64,000 nt of DNA from Laguncularia racemosa (Eukaryota; Streptophyta; Magnoliopsida; Myrtales; Combretaceae): positions 1,054,001-1,118,000 of the forward strand of contig JBBMOL010000138.1 of assembly GCA_037954665.1 (NCBI GenBank). The letters run 5' to 3'. Within the stretch, counting starts at the first letter, position 1; every line of letters begins with the position of its first letter. Shown here one piece after another: positions 33,744 through 44,679 of this stretch. A program made the translations under genes and the position numbers. The notes below the pieces were generated by a model that saw only the letters and a program-made list of their open reading frames with translations, was not told the DNA's origin and did not search any database.

Positions 33744-35630
33744 ATGTTGAACGATAGTGTAAATGAAGGAATTGGGAATAAAGCCAATAGTCAGGTTGGA
33801 GGAAGAGGTCAAGGACGTTGTGCTATAAGTGGTAGAAGAAATTTGGAAGAACAATTGCAAGATCTAACCACTACTGTTGCTAATCTAGCAACGCAGGTGG
33901 ATTAAATGACCTTACCCCAATAGCCAATGGTAAATCCATAGGCACCCCCACCTCAGGTAGCTATTGATGATGTATGTAAGGAAGGAGCATTAGGAGGAAA
34001 TAGGGGAAGGCGACTTGGAGGAGATTATTACGCTTACCGGGAAGGAAGATATGATAATTTTGGGGATGAATTCTATCCTAACTATAAGTTCAAGCCATCT
34101 AGGGATTTAGAATATGTGAAATTATAGATGCCTTCATTTATTGGAAGGGGATCTGCAGAAGATTATCTTGATTGGGAGGATAAGGTGGAAGGACTTTTTG
34201 AGTGTTATGAGATCAATGACCATACTAGAGTACGCTTGGCAGTAGTTGAGTTTACAAGGTATGCCACCTTATGATGGAAGAGCATTGTGGCTAGTAAGAG
34301 TAGAGATGGTGATGCTGAGATTCGTACTTAGTAGGAGATGAAGCGGGTCATGAGGAAGTGATTTGTTCCAGAGTATTACAAGCATGAGCTATTCATGTGC
34401 CTCCAGATCTTAAGGTAGGGAGGCTAGACTATGGACAAGTATGTCAAAGAATTTGAAGCGCTGATGATTCGATGTGGGACCTTTGAGCCTCCTGAACAGA
34501 CGATGGCATGATTTGTGTCAGGCCTAAAATATGAGATTGCCTATATTGTGGAGTTGCGGTGATATGCCACACTTGATAAGGCCATCCAGTTGGCTTTGAA
34601 AGTTAAAAGACAGAGGTGTTCTAATCCTTATAGAGTGGTGAGTAATAGGTATGGATCCTCTAACAAACTATATGGGTTAGATAATAAGCATGTTGATAAG
34701 GGGAGATATGATAAGAATGCAAAAGAGAATGCAAAGGAATTTTTTGGAAAGGGGAAAGCAGTTGCTGAGGTTGAAATTAAGTAGATAGTGGCTGTGTCAT
34801 TTAGTGGAAAGACTCGTCAAATCCAATACTTCAAATGTTTGGGTTTTAGACATATGATTACTCAACGTCCAAATAAAAGGGTGATAACTACTATGGAGGT
34901 GGAAAGTAAGGATGACGAAGACGAGATGCATAAGCTAGCAGATTTGTCAGTAGTGCTAGATGAGTATTATGAGGATGTAGATGCTGAGGCACATGAAGAC
35001 AAAGGGAATGATCGATATTTGGCTATCAATGTGTTGTGTAGGGAGATGACTACTTTTCCTGCTAATGAGAAAGAATAGAGAGAGAACCTATTCCATATTT
35101 CCTGCAGGGTCTAAGGTAACATTTGTGCTATTATTATTGATGGTGGTAGTTGCACCAATGTAGTGGCTACTTCTCTAGTTAATAAATTGAAACTAGTCAC
35201 TACCCTATACCCTTAGCCATATAAACTACACTAGTTTAGTGAACAAGGCAATCTACATTTTATTCAAAGGGCTAAGGTTCCATTTAGCATAGGGGAGAAG
35301 TACCATGATGAGATTGTCTGTAATATGCTTCCTATGTGCACATCACATATGTTACTTGGTAGACTGTAGTTATTTGATAGGAGAGTATTACATGATGGGT
35401 TTAGGAACACCTATGTGTTTCAGAAGGATGGTAAGCGAATTGTTTTGAATCCTATGTCACCAGCTAAGGTACAAGAAGCATAGAGACAGATCAATAAAAC
35501 CACTAAAAAGAAGTCTTTATTTGTGGGGTGGAAGGAACTAGAAGAAAACTTGAGTGGAGTAGAGCAGTCCCAAGAGATTCAAAAGCTTTATCAAAAGGCT
35601 TCTGAACATCTTAAAATGACTCAAGAGTAA
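33744..35630 (+). pseudogene. gag and protease of element D, many stops
   Basis: All traces lie in one frame from the ATG at 33744 (MLNDSVNEGIGNKANSQ). The gag core is recognisable by SAEDYLDWEDKVE, MKRVMRK and YVKEFEALMIR (34150-34480). The zinc-knuckle region is degraded (FKCLGFRH, 34829-34852). The protease motif IIIDGGSCTNVV lies near 35132-35167. Several TAG/TAA stops at Gln or Trp positions interrupt it, for example 33903-33905 and at the FVPEYY motif. The protease region closely resembles the minus-strand copy in element E (38673-39113). Confidence 0.8.
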
Positions 35631-35639
35631 CCACGACAT

Positions 35640-35987
35640 CAAGGTAACAAACATAGGTAGACCAAGAATTTCAATCCAAGTGACTTAGTTTGGAATCATC
35701 GTTGCAAGAATCGAGTTCCCTACAAGAAATCATAGAAATTTTCACCTAAAATAAATTAACCATTTAAGATTCTGAAGTGCATCAACAACAATGCTTACAG
35801 GGTGGAACTACCAGGAGAATACGACGTTTCTACTACATTCAATGTTACAAATATATCACCTTACCTATCAGAAGACTGCCATGAAGAACCATCAGATTTG
35901 AGGGCAAATCTTCCACAGGCCCGAAGAGATGATGAGAATCAAGTCATCTCAATTACAAATGCATCTATCATTGTTTTAGGACAATAA
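35640..35987 (+). pseudogene. Integrase C-terminal tail of element D running into the 3' LTR
   Basis: After a large deletion the frame resumes with the SH3-like end of integrase (NPSDLVW, then ILKCINNNAYRVELPGEYDV). It continues with DLRANLPQARRDDENQ across the purine tract (35921-35929) and stops 58 bases into the LTR. The corresponding tail in element B is LRTNPFQEEGND, so a shared CRM-like arrangement is evident. Confidence 0.75.
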
Positions 35988-36545
35988 CTGATGACTCAAG
36001 CAAGCATGGAACTTAAAAGCGAGTAGCTTTCTTTTAAAGATATGATTATGCAAAGTTGAAGGCCAACCATAAAGGCCGGCAATAATGTACCTTTCCAAAG
36101 CCGATGGTGCACCATTTAGGCCGGCTATAAAGGCCGGTGGTGTAGCTATTTTAGGCCGGCGGCTCAGCCTCCCTCAAAGCCGACGACTTACAATTTAGGC
36201 CGTTATGTTATGTTGTGTCGAACTAATGTTGTTTATCATGAAACTTTACCTTCGTTATATACATTTGGGAATGAGAAAGGGGGATAGAACTTTGACCTTA
36301 GAGATATACACATTTGAGTTTTCTCTTATACTCTTATCAATATTTGGATTGTGGTAAATAATGACATTAGGATTGTTGTGAGTCATATTAACTAATCAGT
36401 GCTAAGACTATCCTCTTGCTAGTGCGTAATATCTAGTAAGGGTTTAGGTTTTATTTGTTGTTGTTTTTGAATTGTTCAGAATATTTGTTGTGATTATCGA
36501 TTAGGATTACGAGTGTTGGGTACTGAATTGGAATTAGGCACATCA
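35930..36545 (+). repeat. 3' LTR of element D
   Basis: TGATGAGAATC to CACATCA. It is about 85-90 percent similar by eye to the 5' LTR, with small indels in the GCCGGC block. Confidence 0.9.
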
Positions 36546-37052
36546 TAAACCTAGGTCTTCTAGATGCTAGGTGCATGTGTTTTCCAAACAGGCCACTAGC
36601 TTGTACCTTAGTCATGTAATGTAGTTATTTGCACTTAAACGTTTAGGTTGGCTTGAACTGTTTTTAAATAATAAACCTGATTCAGGCTAAACTTGGCCTC
36701 AAAGCATTTATTTTCTTGAAGAGCATTATTATCACTTTATATTTTTTATTTTTATTCTTATTATTATTTTAAAAAAATAGAAAGGCAAAAATAAAGTGTT
36801 TATAATTTCCCATCTTTGTGGTAAAGTTTGAAAAAAAACTTTATCACAAAAATAGAATAGACACGATTTTTACTCTAGGATAGTGTTAAATAGCGTCATG
36901 ATCGACTTGCTCTCCAAAAATTTGATCCACTGGGGATTGGTGAGATAGAAGTTCCATATGCATGAGGAAAAGGTTATTTAGATAGTGCCCTAGGAGTTGA
37001 CTTCACGAAATTGATAAGTATACTTCAGAATTGCTAAACCTACAAAGGTGAT
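36546..37052 (-). repeat. Decayed 3' UTR and LTR start of element F (minus strand)
   Basis: On the minus strand CAAACTTTACCACAAAGATGGG followed by TTATAAACACTTTATTTTTGCC matches the pre-LTR tract and LTR start of A and C (CAAACTTTACCACAAAGAGGGG; TGTAAACACCCCATTTTTGCC). The LTR would begin at about 36807 and run leftward. Element D is inserted in it, so at most the first 260 bp can be followed. 36546-36550 is D's right target duplication. Confidence 0.6.
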
Positions 37053-38095
37053 TGATGCGCCTAAATGATTGAAGGATCTAAGCACATACACGCAATCAAT
37101 TGAAACAACTCTAACCACTAAATTTGTAAAACAAGTAGTGTGAACCCTAATCCCTTATGACCCCAATTTGTAAAACAAGTAGCTCTGATACCAAATTATG
37201 ATGTGCTCAATAGGATTAAGCACATAACACAAGAACAAATGGAATAAACCAATCACCAAGACTACTAAAATGGTGTGAATCCCTTAAGCAAAAGGCTTCT
37301 ACACAAATGATAAATGCCAACAACAATTAAATAATCACAATAACAACACAATTTAGGATCTAATTCCACTAAAATTGCATGAAATCCAATAATAGAAAAG
37401 AACCCTAAAATGGCTTGATAACAAGAATAAATAAGAACAATCCAATCACAACTAGATATGACACACTAGTGTGAATTGGAATCAACTTAGGGAATTGATA
37501 TTACTCATAAATCCTTAAGTTGCCACACGCCACATTCCTTGAAGAATTGATAAGAGTCTTATGCAATTTAGAGCATGGAACCTTAATTCTCACGTGAAAG
37601 AGGCAGTAATTGTTTTATCACTCAACTATCCCTTACAAACCCTACTTAAGCAAGTATCTATACTTGCTCCACTTAGGGTAAAAAATGGCAAAATAATTAC
37701 ATCTATACCACTTAGGTGGCCGATCCTAAATCCACAAATACAACCAAATAAAATGTCCTAAAAAGCTTACAAAATAAATGGTTCAAAGAAAAATAACAAA
37801 TACAAAAATAGTCTTCATAAGCCAGTTCTTCAATTGAATTCGTTGGTCCAACTCATCTTCGGTTTAAGTCGGTCTATGAATAACTCACAAGCTGAGTCTT
37901 AGTGAGTTTGTCCATCGCCCTGTAAAACCAGACAAGTATGCCTGCTAGAGTACATAACACATAAGTAATAGAAAAGAGGTTAGTATACAAATAATCCCGA
38001 GGTCAGTTTGTTCAAAGAGGACCCTCATCGCCAAGATTTGAAATCCTTTAGCTCTTGCCCTAATGATAGGTCTTTTAAGATTTTTATTCCTATCA
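37053..38095 (-). repeat. 3' LTR of element E (left copy on plus strand)
   Basis: On the plus strand it starts TGATGCGCC and ends CCTATCA. It contains an inner copy of primer site plus LTR end (GCTCTGATACCAAATTATGATGTGCT at about 37192-37217), identical in the right copy. Confidence 0.92.
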
Positions 38096-38412
38096 TCTCC
38101 TCGGGCCTAAAAAAGATTTATCCTCAAATCTGACAGATCAAATGCAGTAGAGACTCTGTATCCTCCTAACCAGTTATCTAAAGAAGTATTACTGCAGAAT
38201 CCCAATATCTGAAATACCACATGGGGTGATTGTTTTCTCTCCTCCATTTCTAAGATATACCTCATCTACAACACATATAATGGTCCATTATCCACTAAGA
38301 CCTCTCCTGTCTCAACCCGTTCCATTGATATTGTTGCCTCCTTTCCTGATTCACCGTATGTCTTTAACCCTCGTGGCCCTCTAATGGTTTGCTTAACTGC
38401 TCATGAACCTCT

Positions 38413-38672
38413 GGAACCTCTAAAGATGGACACAATTGTCTCTGAATAGTTTGGTCCTCTAGTGGTTGGCTCATATGACTATGATCCTCAGGAACCTCTA
38501 AAGGTTGGCACATCTATGTCTGACAAGTTTTGTCCTCTATAGGTTGGCTCATGTAACTAGGAACCTCAGGAACCTCTAAAGGTTAGCATATCTGCTTCTG
38601 CACAGTTTGGTCCTCTAATGGTTGGTTCTTGTGGTTATGATCCTCAGGAATCTCTAATGGCATATGGATCTA
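38413..38672 (-). repeat. In-frame 78-bp tandem repeat in element E polyprotein
   Basis: GGAACCTCTAAAGG-type units start at 38413, 38491, 38569 and 38647, exactly 78 bp apart; a partial unit lies to the left. On the minus strand they read as 26-residue repeats with the core PLEVPE and QPLEDQT, directly after the protease. Repeat length divisible by three suggests expansion while the frame was under selection. Elements B and D lack it. Confidence 0.85.
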
Positions 38673-39116
38673 TCACTGAACCTTTTGGACCACTGAAGGT
38701 GACATCGAATTCAGAATGATGCGTTTACCCTCTTTCTTGAATACATATGTATTCTTGAAGCCATCATGTAAGACGCCCCTATCATATAACCATGGCCCGC
38801 CAAGCAATATATGAGATGTACACATAGGAAGAATATCACATTCAATCTCATCACAGTACTTATCCCCTATACTGAAAGGTACCCTAGCTCTTTGGGTCAC
38901 ATGTAAACTTCCTTAATCACTTAGCCATTGTAATTTATAGGGCTTAGGATGTGGGGTAGTGACAAGTTTCAGTTTCGATACTAACGATGCTGCTACTACA
39001 TTTGTACAACTACCACCATCAACAATAATGACACATAGGTTATCTTGTACCCTACAAAAAGTATGAAACAAATTTTCCCTTTGCTCATCATCCTTAATAG
39101 TAAAAGAAGTCAATGT
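38673..39116 (-). pseudogene. pro: Protease segment of element E
   Basis: On the minus strand: DEQRENLFHTFCRVQDNLCV, then VDGGSCTNVV (active-site D-G-G), one stop near 38914 (TAA for Gln), then ILPMCTSHILLGGPWLYDR and the start of the 78-bp repeats. It matches D's protease closely. Gag upstream is not recognisable, and RT and integrase core are absent. Confidence 0.8.
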
Positions 39117-40158
39117 CTAGCGTAATACATTAGTTGAAAGAAACATTTCACTTGACATGATTGTGTTTAATTCCAAAAACACAAAAATACAAACCTATAC
39201 TCCATGGTTCAAGCAAGCAACCAAGTCAATAAATGAATCTTGCTACTTCAAGTAAAGTCAAGTAAATGAAGCACAAATAATCACTTCCAAGTAGTTAAGT
39301 TATTAAATTCAACTAATAAGTGTTTAAGTAATGAGTTTCAATTACTTTCACACTTTAATGTTTGTTTTTGAATTCAAACTTCACTACTTCAACCTTCCTT
39401 TCTTGCCATAGTTTCACACCATAATTAATCACAATGTGCAGCACCTTACACTACACACAAATGCAAAATTCACACCGCCACTTACTCCTCTCACTCATGG
39501 TGCAAGCACTCACTACCACTACATACACCATGTTGCAATCCCCTTCACTCAACACACAAACACAACACCACACACACACACCCTTCACTCACAGTGCAAC
39601 ACTCACACACACACACTTCACGTTGCACTTCTCCACTTCAAATACAATTGCATACCGCAACTTATACAAAAAAGGCAGCACACATTCAAATTAAAATTGC
39701 TTCACTTATTGCATCCTTTCCATAATTAGTAAGAAGCAACTTTCAAATTCAAATGACCACACAATAACTTCTACCACTTAATGTTTGTTTTGAAAATCAA
39801 ATAGCTTCCATATACCCCATGCAATTCAATTCTGAAAATGCACAATTATACTCCCTATGTCTAAAACAAACAAGCAAGGATTACACTTTCACTTTGTTCA
39901 CAATTAAGGTACTTCCTAATTCTGAATTTTGAATCAAGAAATGCACTTTTACTCCTTCCCTTCACGAAAATTCTCAACAACAAGAAGCTACAACAAGACC
40001 TCCAATTCCACTTCAACAAACAACAATTTCAACTTCTCAACAATGCAATTAAGCAACTCAATCCTCAAACATACAATTTCAGATTAAAAAATGAAGAACC
40101 TTAATTGACAATGAAGATCACGAAATCAACCAATACTAAATCCCTTCTCTTAACTTGT
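39117..40158 (-). other. Non-coding leader region of element E
   Basis: No gag is recognisable. On the plus strand 39430-39620 is rich in CAC/CACA, which yields chance open frames with many His and Thr. The rest is AT-rich. The gag gene must have been lost or replaced. Confidence 0.5.
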
Positions 40159-40311
40159 GCTCTGATACCAAAAGATGATATGCCTAAATGTTCAAATTCA
40201 AGCACATGAAACCAATTGAAGAACCACTTCAATAAATCACAAAAAATGGTGTGAAGAACAATTTCCAAATAAACTTTAATTTTATGAATAACTTGCTCTA
40301 ATACCAAATTA
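40159..40311 (-). other. Primer-binding sites of element E (repeated modules)
   Basis: The working site by position is 40295-40309 on the plus strand (GCTCTAATACCAAAT, reverse complement of TTTGGTATTAGAGC), next to the right LTR. Another (GCTCTGATACCA, 40159-40170) lies 136 bp further inside, again followed by an LTR-like TGATATGCC. A third lies within the LTR at 40442-40455. Confidence 0.75.
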
Positions 40312-41353
40312 TGATGTGCTTAAATGATTGAAGGATCTAAGCACATACATGCAATCAATTGAAACAACTCCAACCACCAAATCCAAGTCCACAAGTAGCG
40401 TGAACCCTAATCCCTTATGATTCCAATTTGTAAAACAAGTAGCTCTGATACCAAATTATGATGTGCTCAATAGGATCAAGCACATAACACAAGAACAAAT
40501 GGAATAAACCAATCACCAAGACTACTAAAATGGTGTGAATCCCTTAAGCAAAGGCTTCCACGCAAATGAAAAATGCCAATAGCAATTGAATAATCACAAT
40601 AACAACACAATTTAGGATCTAATTCCACTAAAATTGCATGAAATCCAATAATAGAAAAGAACCCTAAAATGGCTTGATAACAAGAATAAATAAGAACAAT
40701 CCAATCACAACTAGATATGACACACTAGTGTGAATTGGAATCAACTTAGGGAATTGATATTACTCATAAATCCTTAAGTTGCCACACACCACATTCCTTG
40801 AAGAATTGATAAGAGTCTTATGCAATTTAGAGCATGGAACCTTAATTCTCACGTGAAAGAGGTAGTAATTTTTTTATCACTCAACTATCCCTTACAAACC
40901 CTACTTAAGCAAGTATCTATACTTGCTCCACTTAGGGTAAAAAATGGCAAAATAATTACATCTATGCCACTTAGGTGGCCAGTCCTAAATCCACAAATAC
41001 AACCAAATAAAATTTCCTAAAAAGCTTACAAAATAAATGGTTCAAAGAAAAATAACAAATACAAACATAGTCTTCACAAGCCAGTTCTTCAATTAAATTC
41101 ATTAGTCTAACTCATCTTCAGTTTAGGTCGGTCTATGAATAACCCACAAGTTGAGTCTTAGTGAGTTTGTCCATCACCCTGTAAACTCGACAAGTGTGCC
41201 TGCTGGAATACATAACACATAAGTAATAGAAAAAAGGTTAGTATACAAATAATTTCGAGGTCGGTTTGTTCAAAGAGGACCCTCATCACCAAGATTTGAA
41301 ATCCTTTGGCTCTTGCCCTAATGATAGGTTTTGTAGGATTTTGATTTCTATCA
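40312..41353 (-). repeat. 5' LTR of element E (right copy on plus strand)
   Basis: On the plus strand it starts TGATGTGCTT and ends TCTATCA. It includes the inner primer-site module at 40442-40460. High similarity to the left copy suggests a fairly recent insertion. Confidence 0.92.
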
Positions 41354-41358
41354 GTGAT

Positions 41359-41790
41359 TCCTTAGAAAGTGTCTCTATAGGCTAACTAACTTATACTACG
41401 AAGCTTATCTACAAACTTACTACCCTAAAACGAAATGATATCTTAGGAAAGTGCCCTTATGGGCAAATCAACCTACCATAGGAAGTGTCTCTATAGACTA
41501 CAACCCTAAAAAAGATATTTTAGGAAATTGCCCATGTGAGCTAACTAACCTATAATAGGAAATATCTTTACAGATTAGCAATCCTAAAAGATGATATTTT
41601 AGGAAAGTGTCCATGTGGGTTAACTAACCTATAATGGAAAGTGTTTCTATAAACTAGCAACCGTAAAAACTATTATTTAGGAAAGTGCCCTTCTAAGCAG
41701 ACTAACCTACAACGGGAAGCATCTGTATAAACTAGCAACCTTAAAAGATAACATTTTAGGAAAGTGCCCATGTGGGCTAACTAACCTAAG
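41359..41790 (-). repeat. 3' UTR tandem repeats of element F, period about 78 bp
   Basis: TAGGAAA-GTGCCC starts recur at 41444, 41521, 41600, 41678 and 41757. Read on the minus strand they contain AGGTTAGTTAGCCCACATGGGCACTTTCCTA, the same core as in A and C. This is the third independent version of the array in the window. Confidence 0.85.
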
Positions 41791-42015
41791 GTGTATCTAA
41801 ATGTTTACTACCTATGCATGATGTCTTTTAATAATGAAGAATCTTACCTAGCTTTACAAATAGTACCTAAACCAATGAACCCTCTTTTTGCTATTCAATG
41901 CATCCATTTCTTTACCTCCTTCAAATTTATCCTGAATCAACTCTATTTTTGTCAAATTCCTTTTAAACTGCTTTTGCTCGAATTTATCTTTACTCTTGTT
42001 ATTTAGGACTCTAAT
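41791..42015 (-). other. Sequence between pol stump and 3' UTR of element F
   Basis: Integrase core and C-terminus should lie here but are not recognisable. About 225 bp of AT-rich sequence, Asn/Lys-rich in chance frames, replaces them, so a deletion is inferred. Confidence 0.5.
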
Positions 42016-44445
42016 CTAAAATAGCAAATAAAACTCTCTTTCGAGAAAGGTTTCTACTTCTTCCCTATCTACACATCTTAATAATGTGCTACCAAATGAT
42101 CTCTTATATAGCGTAGATCCACTCGATAGGATGTGACTTGACAATCTTCTAAGCATTTTTTCATCTTTTTTGTCAGCGTTTTTTGAATTCCTACATTCTT
42201 GAAATAGGATCTTGACATCATGATACAAAGGCTTTTTGTCTTGTGTTCCTTCAATAGCTAAGTAAAAAGTAGGTTCCTCTTCAATCTCTATTTTAAGAGG
42301 TTAGATTTCTACGTCTTTTGATATTTGGATAAAAGGCGCTAATGTTGTTAGGGCATCAACAAACTAATTATGTGTTTATTGTATGTATGTGAACGTGATT
42401 TCTTCAAACTTCCCTATTAATCCTAAAAAATGTTGGTTATAGGGTACCAATTTTTTTATCTTCCATCTTGTATTCTCCTCAGGTTTGACAAATAATGAGT
42501 GAGGAGTCTCCATACACTTTTAATTCATGAATTCTCATATCCAAGGCTATTTTGAGACTTAGAATGCATGCTTTATATTCTAGGATATTGTTGGTATATG
42601 AGAACATGAGCTTTATTGCTATAAGGAATTGGTTACCTTTAGGTGAAACTAGCATTACCCCTATTCCATAGCCAATACATTGGCAACTCCATTAAAGTAC
42701 AACTTCCATTTAGGAATCTTTTCTATTTCAAAGTTAAAATCGCTTTCAGCCACTAATATATCTTCATCTGGGAATTGAGCTTATGGTTCTTGGGAAGTTC
42801 CTTCAAGTGGATGTTTAGCCAATTGATCTGCTATAGCTTGGCCTTTAATTGAACTTTGATTCACATAGATGATGTCGTACTCAGATAATAACGTTTGCCA
42901 TTTAAAAAATCTACCTATCAAAGCTGATTTGTTTGCCAAATTCTTTAGGAAATCATGTCTTGTTAATAACTCAACCAAATAATAAAGTGTATATTGTTTG
43001 AGTCGATGCATAACCCAAACTAATGCACAACATATCCTTTTTACTTCCAAGTATTTTTGTACCCCTTCAATAAATTTCTCACTCGAGTAATAAATGGCTT
43101 ATTCCTTTCCCCTTTCATCCTTATGGCCAACCATATACCTCATAGACTCATGGAGTATTGTCAGGTACAAAAATAATGGCTTGACAGATTTAGGAGCCAC
43201 TAATATAGGAGGATTCATGAGATATTGCTCGATTCCTATAAAAGCTTCTTCATATTCTTCATTCCATTCTATGGTAGCATTTTTCTTTAGTAGTTTGAAC
43301 AAAGGGTGGCATTTATCTGTGAGTTGTGAGATAAACCGAGCAATGTAATTCAGATGCCCCATTAGTCCTCTAACCTGTTTAAGTGTGTGTAGAGCTAGCA
43401 TTTCTAATATTGCTTTAACCTTATCTAGGTCCACCTCAATGCCTTCTTAACTGACTATAAAACCTAATAATTTTCCAAAGGTAACTCCAAAAGTGCATTT
43501 TTCTAAGTTAAGTTTTAGTTGATATTTCCTTAACCGCTCAAACAACTTTTTCAAAGTGTTTAGATGGTCTTCCCCTTCTTTGGATTTAGCAATCATGTTA
43601 TCAACATATACCTCAATCTCTTAGTGCATCATGTCATGAAATAACACAGACATCACTCTTTGATATGTTACCCCAACATTTTTAAGACCAAAAGGCATAA
43701 CTTTGTAATAAATGGTACCTCAAGTTGTGATGAAGATTGTCTTGATCTTATTCTTTTCTAACATCTTGATTTGGTTATACCCTAAGAAACCATCCATGAA
43801 TGAGAAAAGTTGGTTTTTAGCTGTATTGTCTACTAAGACGTCTATGTGGGGGTAAAGTGAAATTATCTTTTGGTATTGCTTGATTCAAGTATCAAAAATC
43901 TATACATACGTGAACTTTTCCATTCTTCTTTATTATGGGAACTATGTTAGTTACCTATTTAGGATAATCTAATAGCTCAATAAACCTAAACTTCAATAAT
44001 TTGTTGACTTCTTTCTTGATTTTCAGTAAATTATCAAACCGAAATCGTCTTAATTTTTGTTTCTTGGGCTTGATGTCTTCTTGTGTGGGCAACTTATGAA
44101 CTATGATTGATGGGTTAAATCCTAGCATATCTTCATAAGACTATGCAAATACATCAAGGTATTCAAATAATAGCTTGATCAACTTTTCTTTCTATTGATC
44201 ATTAAAATTGCCCCTAATTTTAAGATTCTTGGGGTTATACTTAGTCTCTAAGTTGATCGTTTTAATTAACTCATAAATGGAAATCCTACCATATTCATAT
44301 CTTTACCAATTCTCTTGAATCACTTTATGGTTATCAATATCATCCCCGACAACTAACCCAATAGGGCTAGAAGTGATATCAATATTTTTATCCTCCAAAT
44401 GTGGGAGATATCCCTGATTTTCATCAAAAACTTTGGATTTGGATA
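42016..44445 (-). pseudogene. pol: pol of element F: RT, RNase H, second RNase H, start of integrase
   Basis: The pol start corresponds to the SPTIEHQGYF region of A and C. RT follows with the catalytic motif changed from YVDD to YVDN (plus-strand 43597-43608, GAC to AAC), MPFGLKNVG and VRGLMGHLNYIARFISQLTDKCHPL (43300-43400). The Ty3 RNase H region contains CCALVWVMHRLKQYTLYY (42960-43030). The extra RNase H lies at about 42690-42330, and the beginning of the integrase finger (LSSHILSSGSTLYKRS) at 42060-42150. Many stops are present. It is equivalent to 4492-6850 of A. Confidence 0.85.
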
Positions 44446-44679
44446 AATGTGTAAAGAAAAATGAATAAGTAAAAGAAAAGAGATGGAATGATTTTAGAGA
44501 AAACGAACTAAGATTCCATTGATTTTATTTGTGTAAGTTACACTTATTGAATGATAAAACTTGGCTTAGGGGGATATGGATTTGGGTGAATTTTCTAAGA
44601 GGTTTGTTGGTTTGTGGCTAATTGTTTGGTTGTGGTTAGATTGAAGTGTTTAAGGCTACGTTTGGAGTTTAGAAGGAAA

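Larger units (their letters stand above)
32868..36545 (+). mobile_element. Element D: CRM-like deletion derivative
   Basis: LTRs 32868-33491 (624 bp) and 35930-36545 (616 bp) are flanked by TAAAC at 32863-32867 and 36546-36550. The first base of the 5' LTR has changed (CGATGGG against TGATGAG). A degraded iMet primer site, gag, protease and a short integrase tail are left; RT, RNase H and the integrase core are absent. The coding frame crosses the purine tract into the 3' LTR as in element B. Numerous stops show considerable age. Confidence 0.88.
37053..41353 (-). mobile_element. Element E: minus-strand LTR element, CRM-like derivative without RT or integrase core
   Basis: LTRs 37053-38095 (1043 bp) and 40312-41353 (1042 bp) are nearly the same and are flanked by GTGAT at 37048-37052 and 41354-41358. 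On the minus strand it has an iMet primer site next to the right LTR, a protease segment, an in-frame repeat and a purine tract GGCCCGAGGAGA next to the left LTR, like D's. The C-terminal coding just before the tract resembles D's DLRANL tail. It cannot move on its own. Confidence 0.88.

Noticed and set aside
33588..33860. 90-codon minus-strand frame in element D
   Set aside because: It is the reverse of D's leader and gag start and has no independent support.
37192..37217. GCTCTGATACCA as a possible tRNA gene piece
   Set aside because: Only the primer-site complement is present, with no tRNA fold; it is explained as an absorbed primer-binding site in the LTR of E.
39434..39729. Overlapping 86- and 97-codon frames rich in His and Thr
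   Set aside because: Caused by CAC/CACA low-complexity sequence in the leader of element E.
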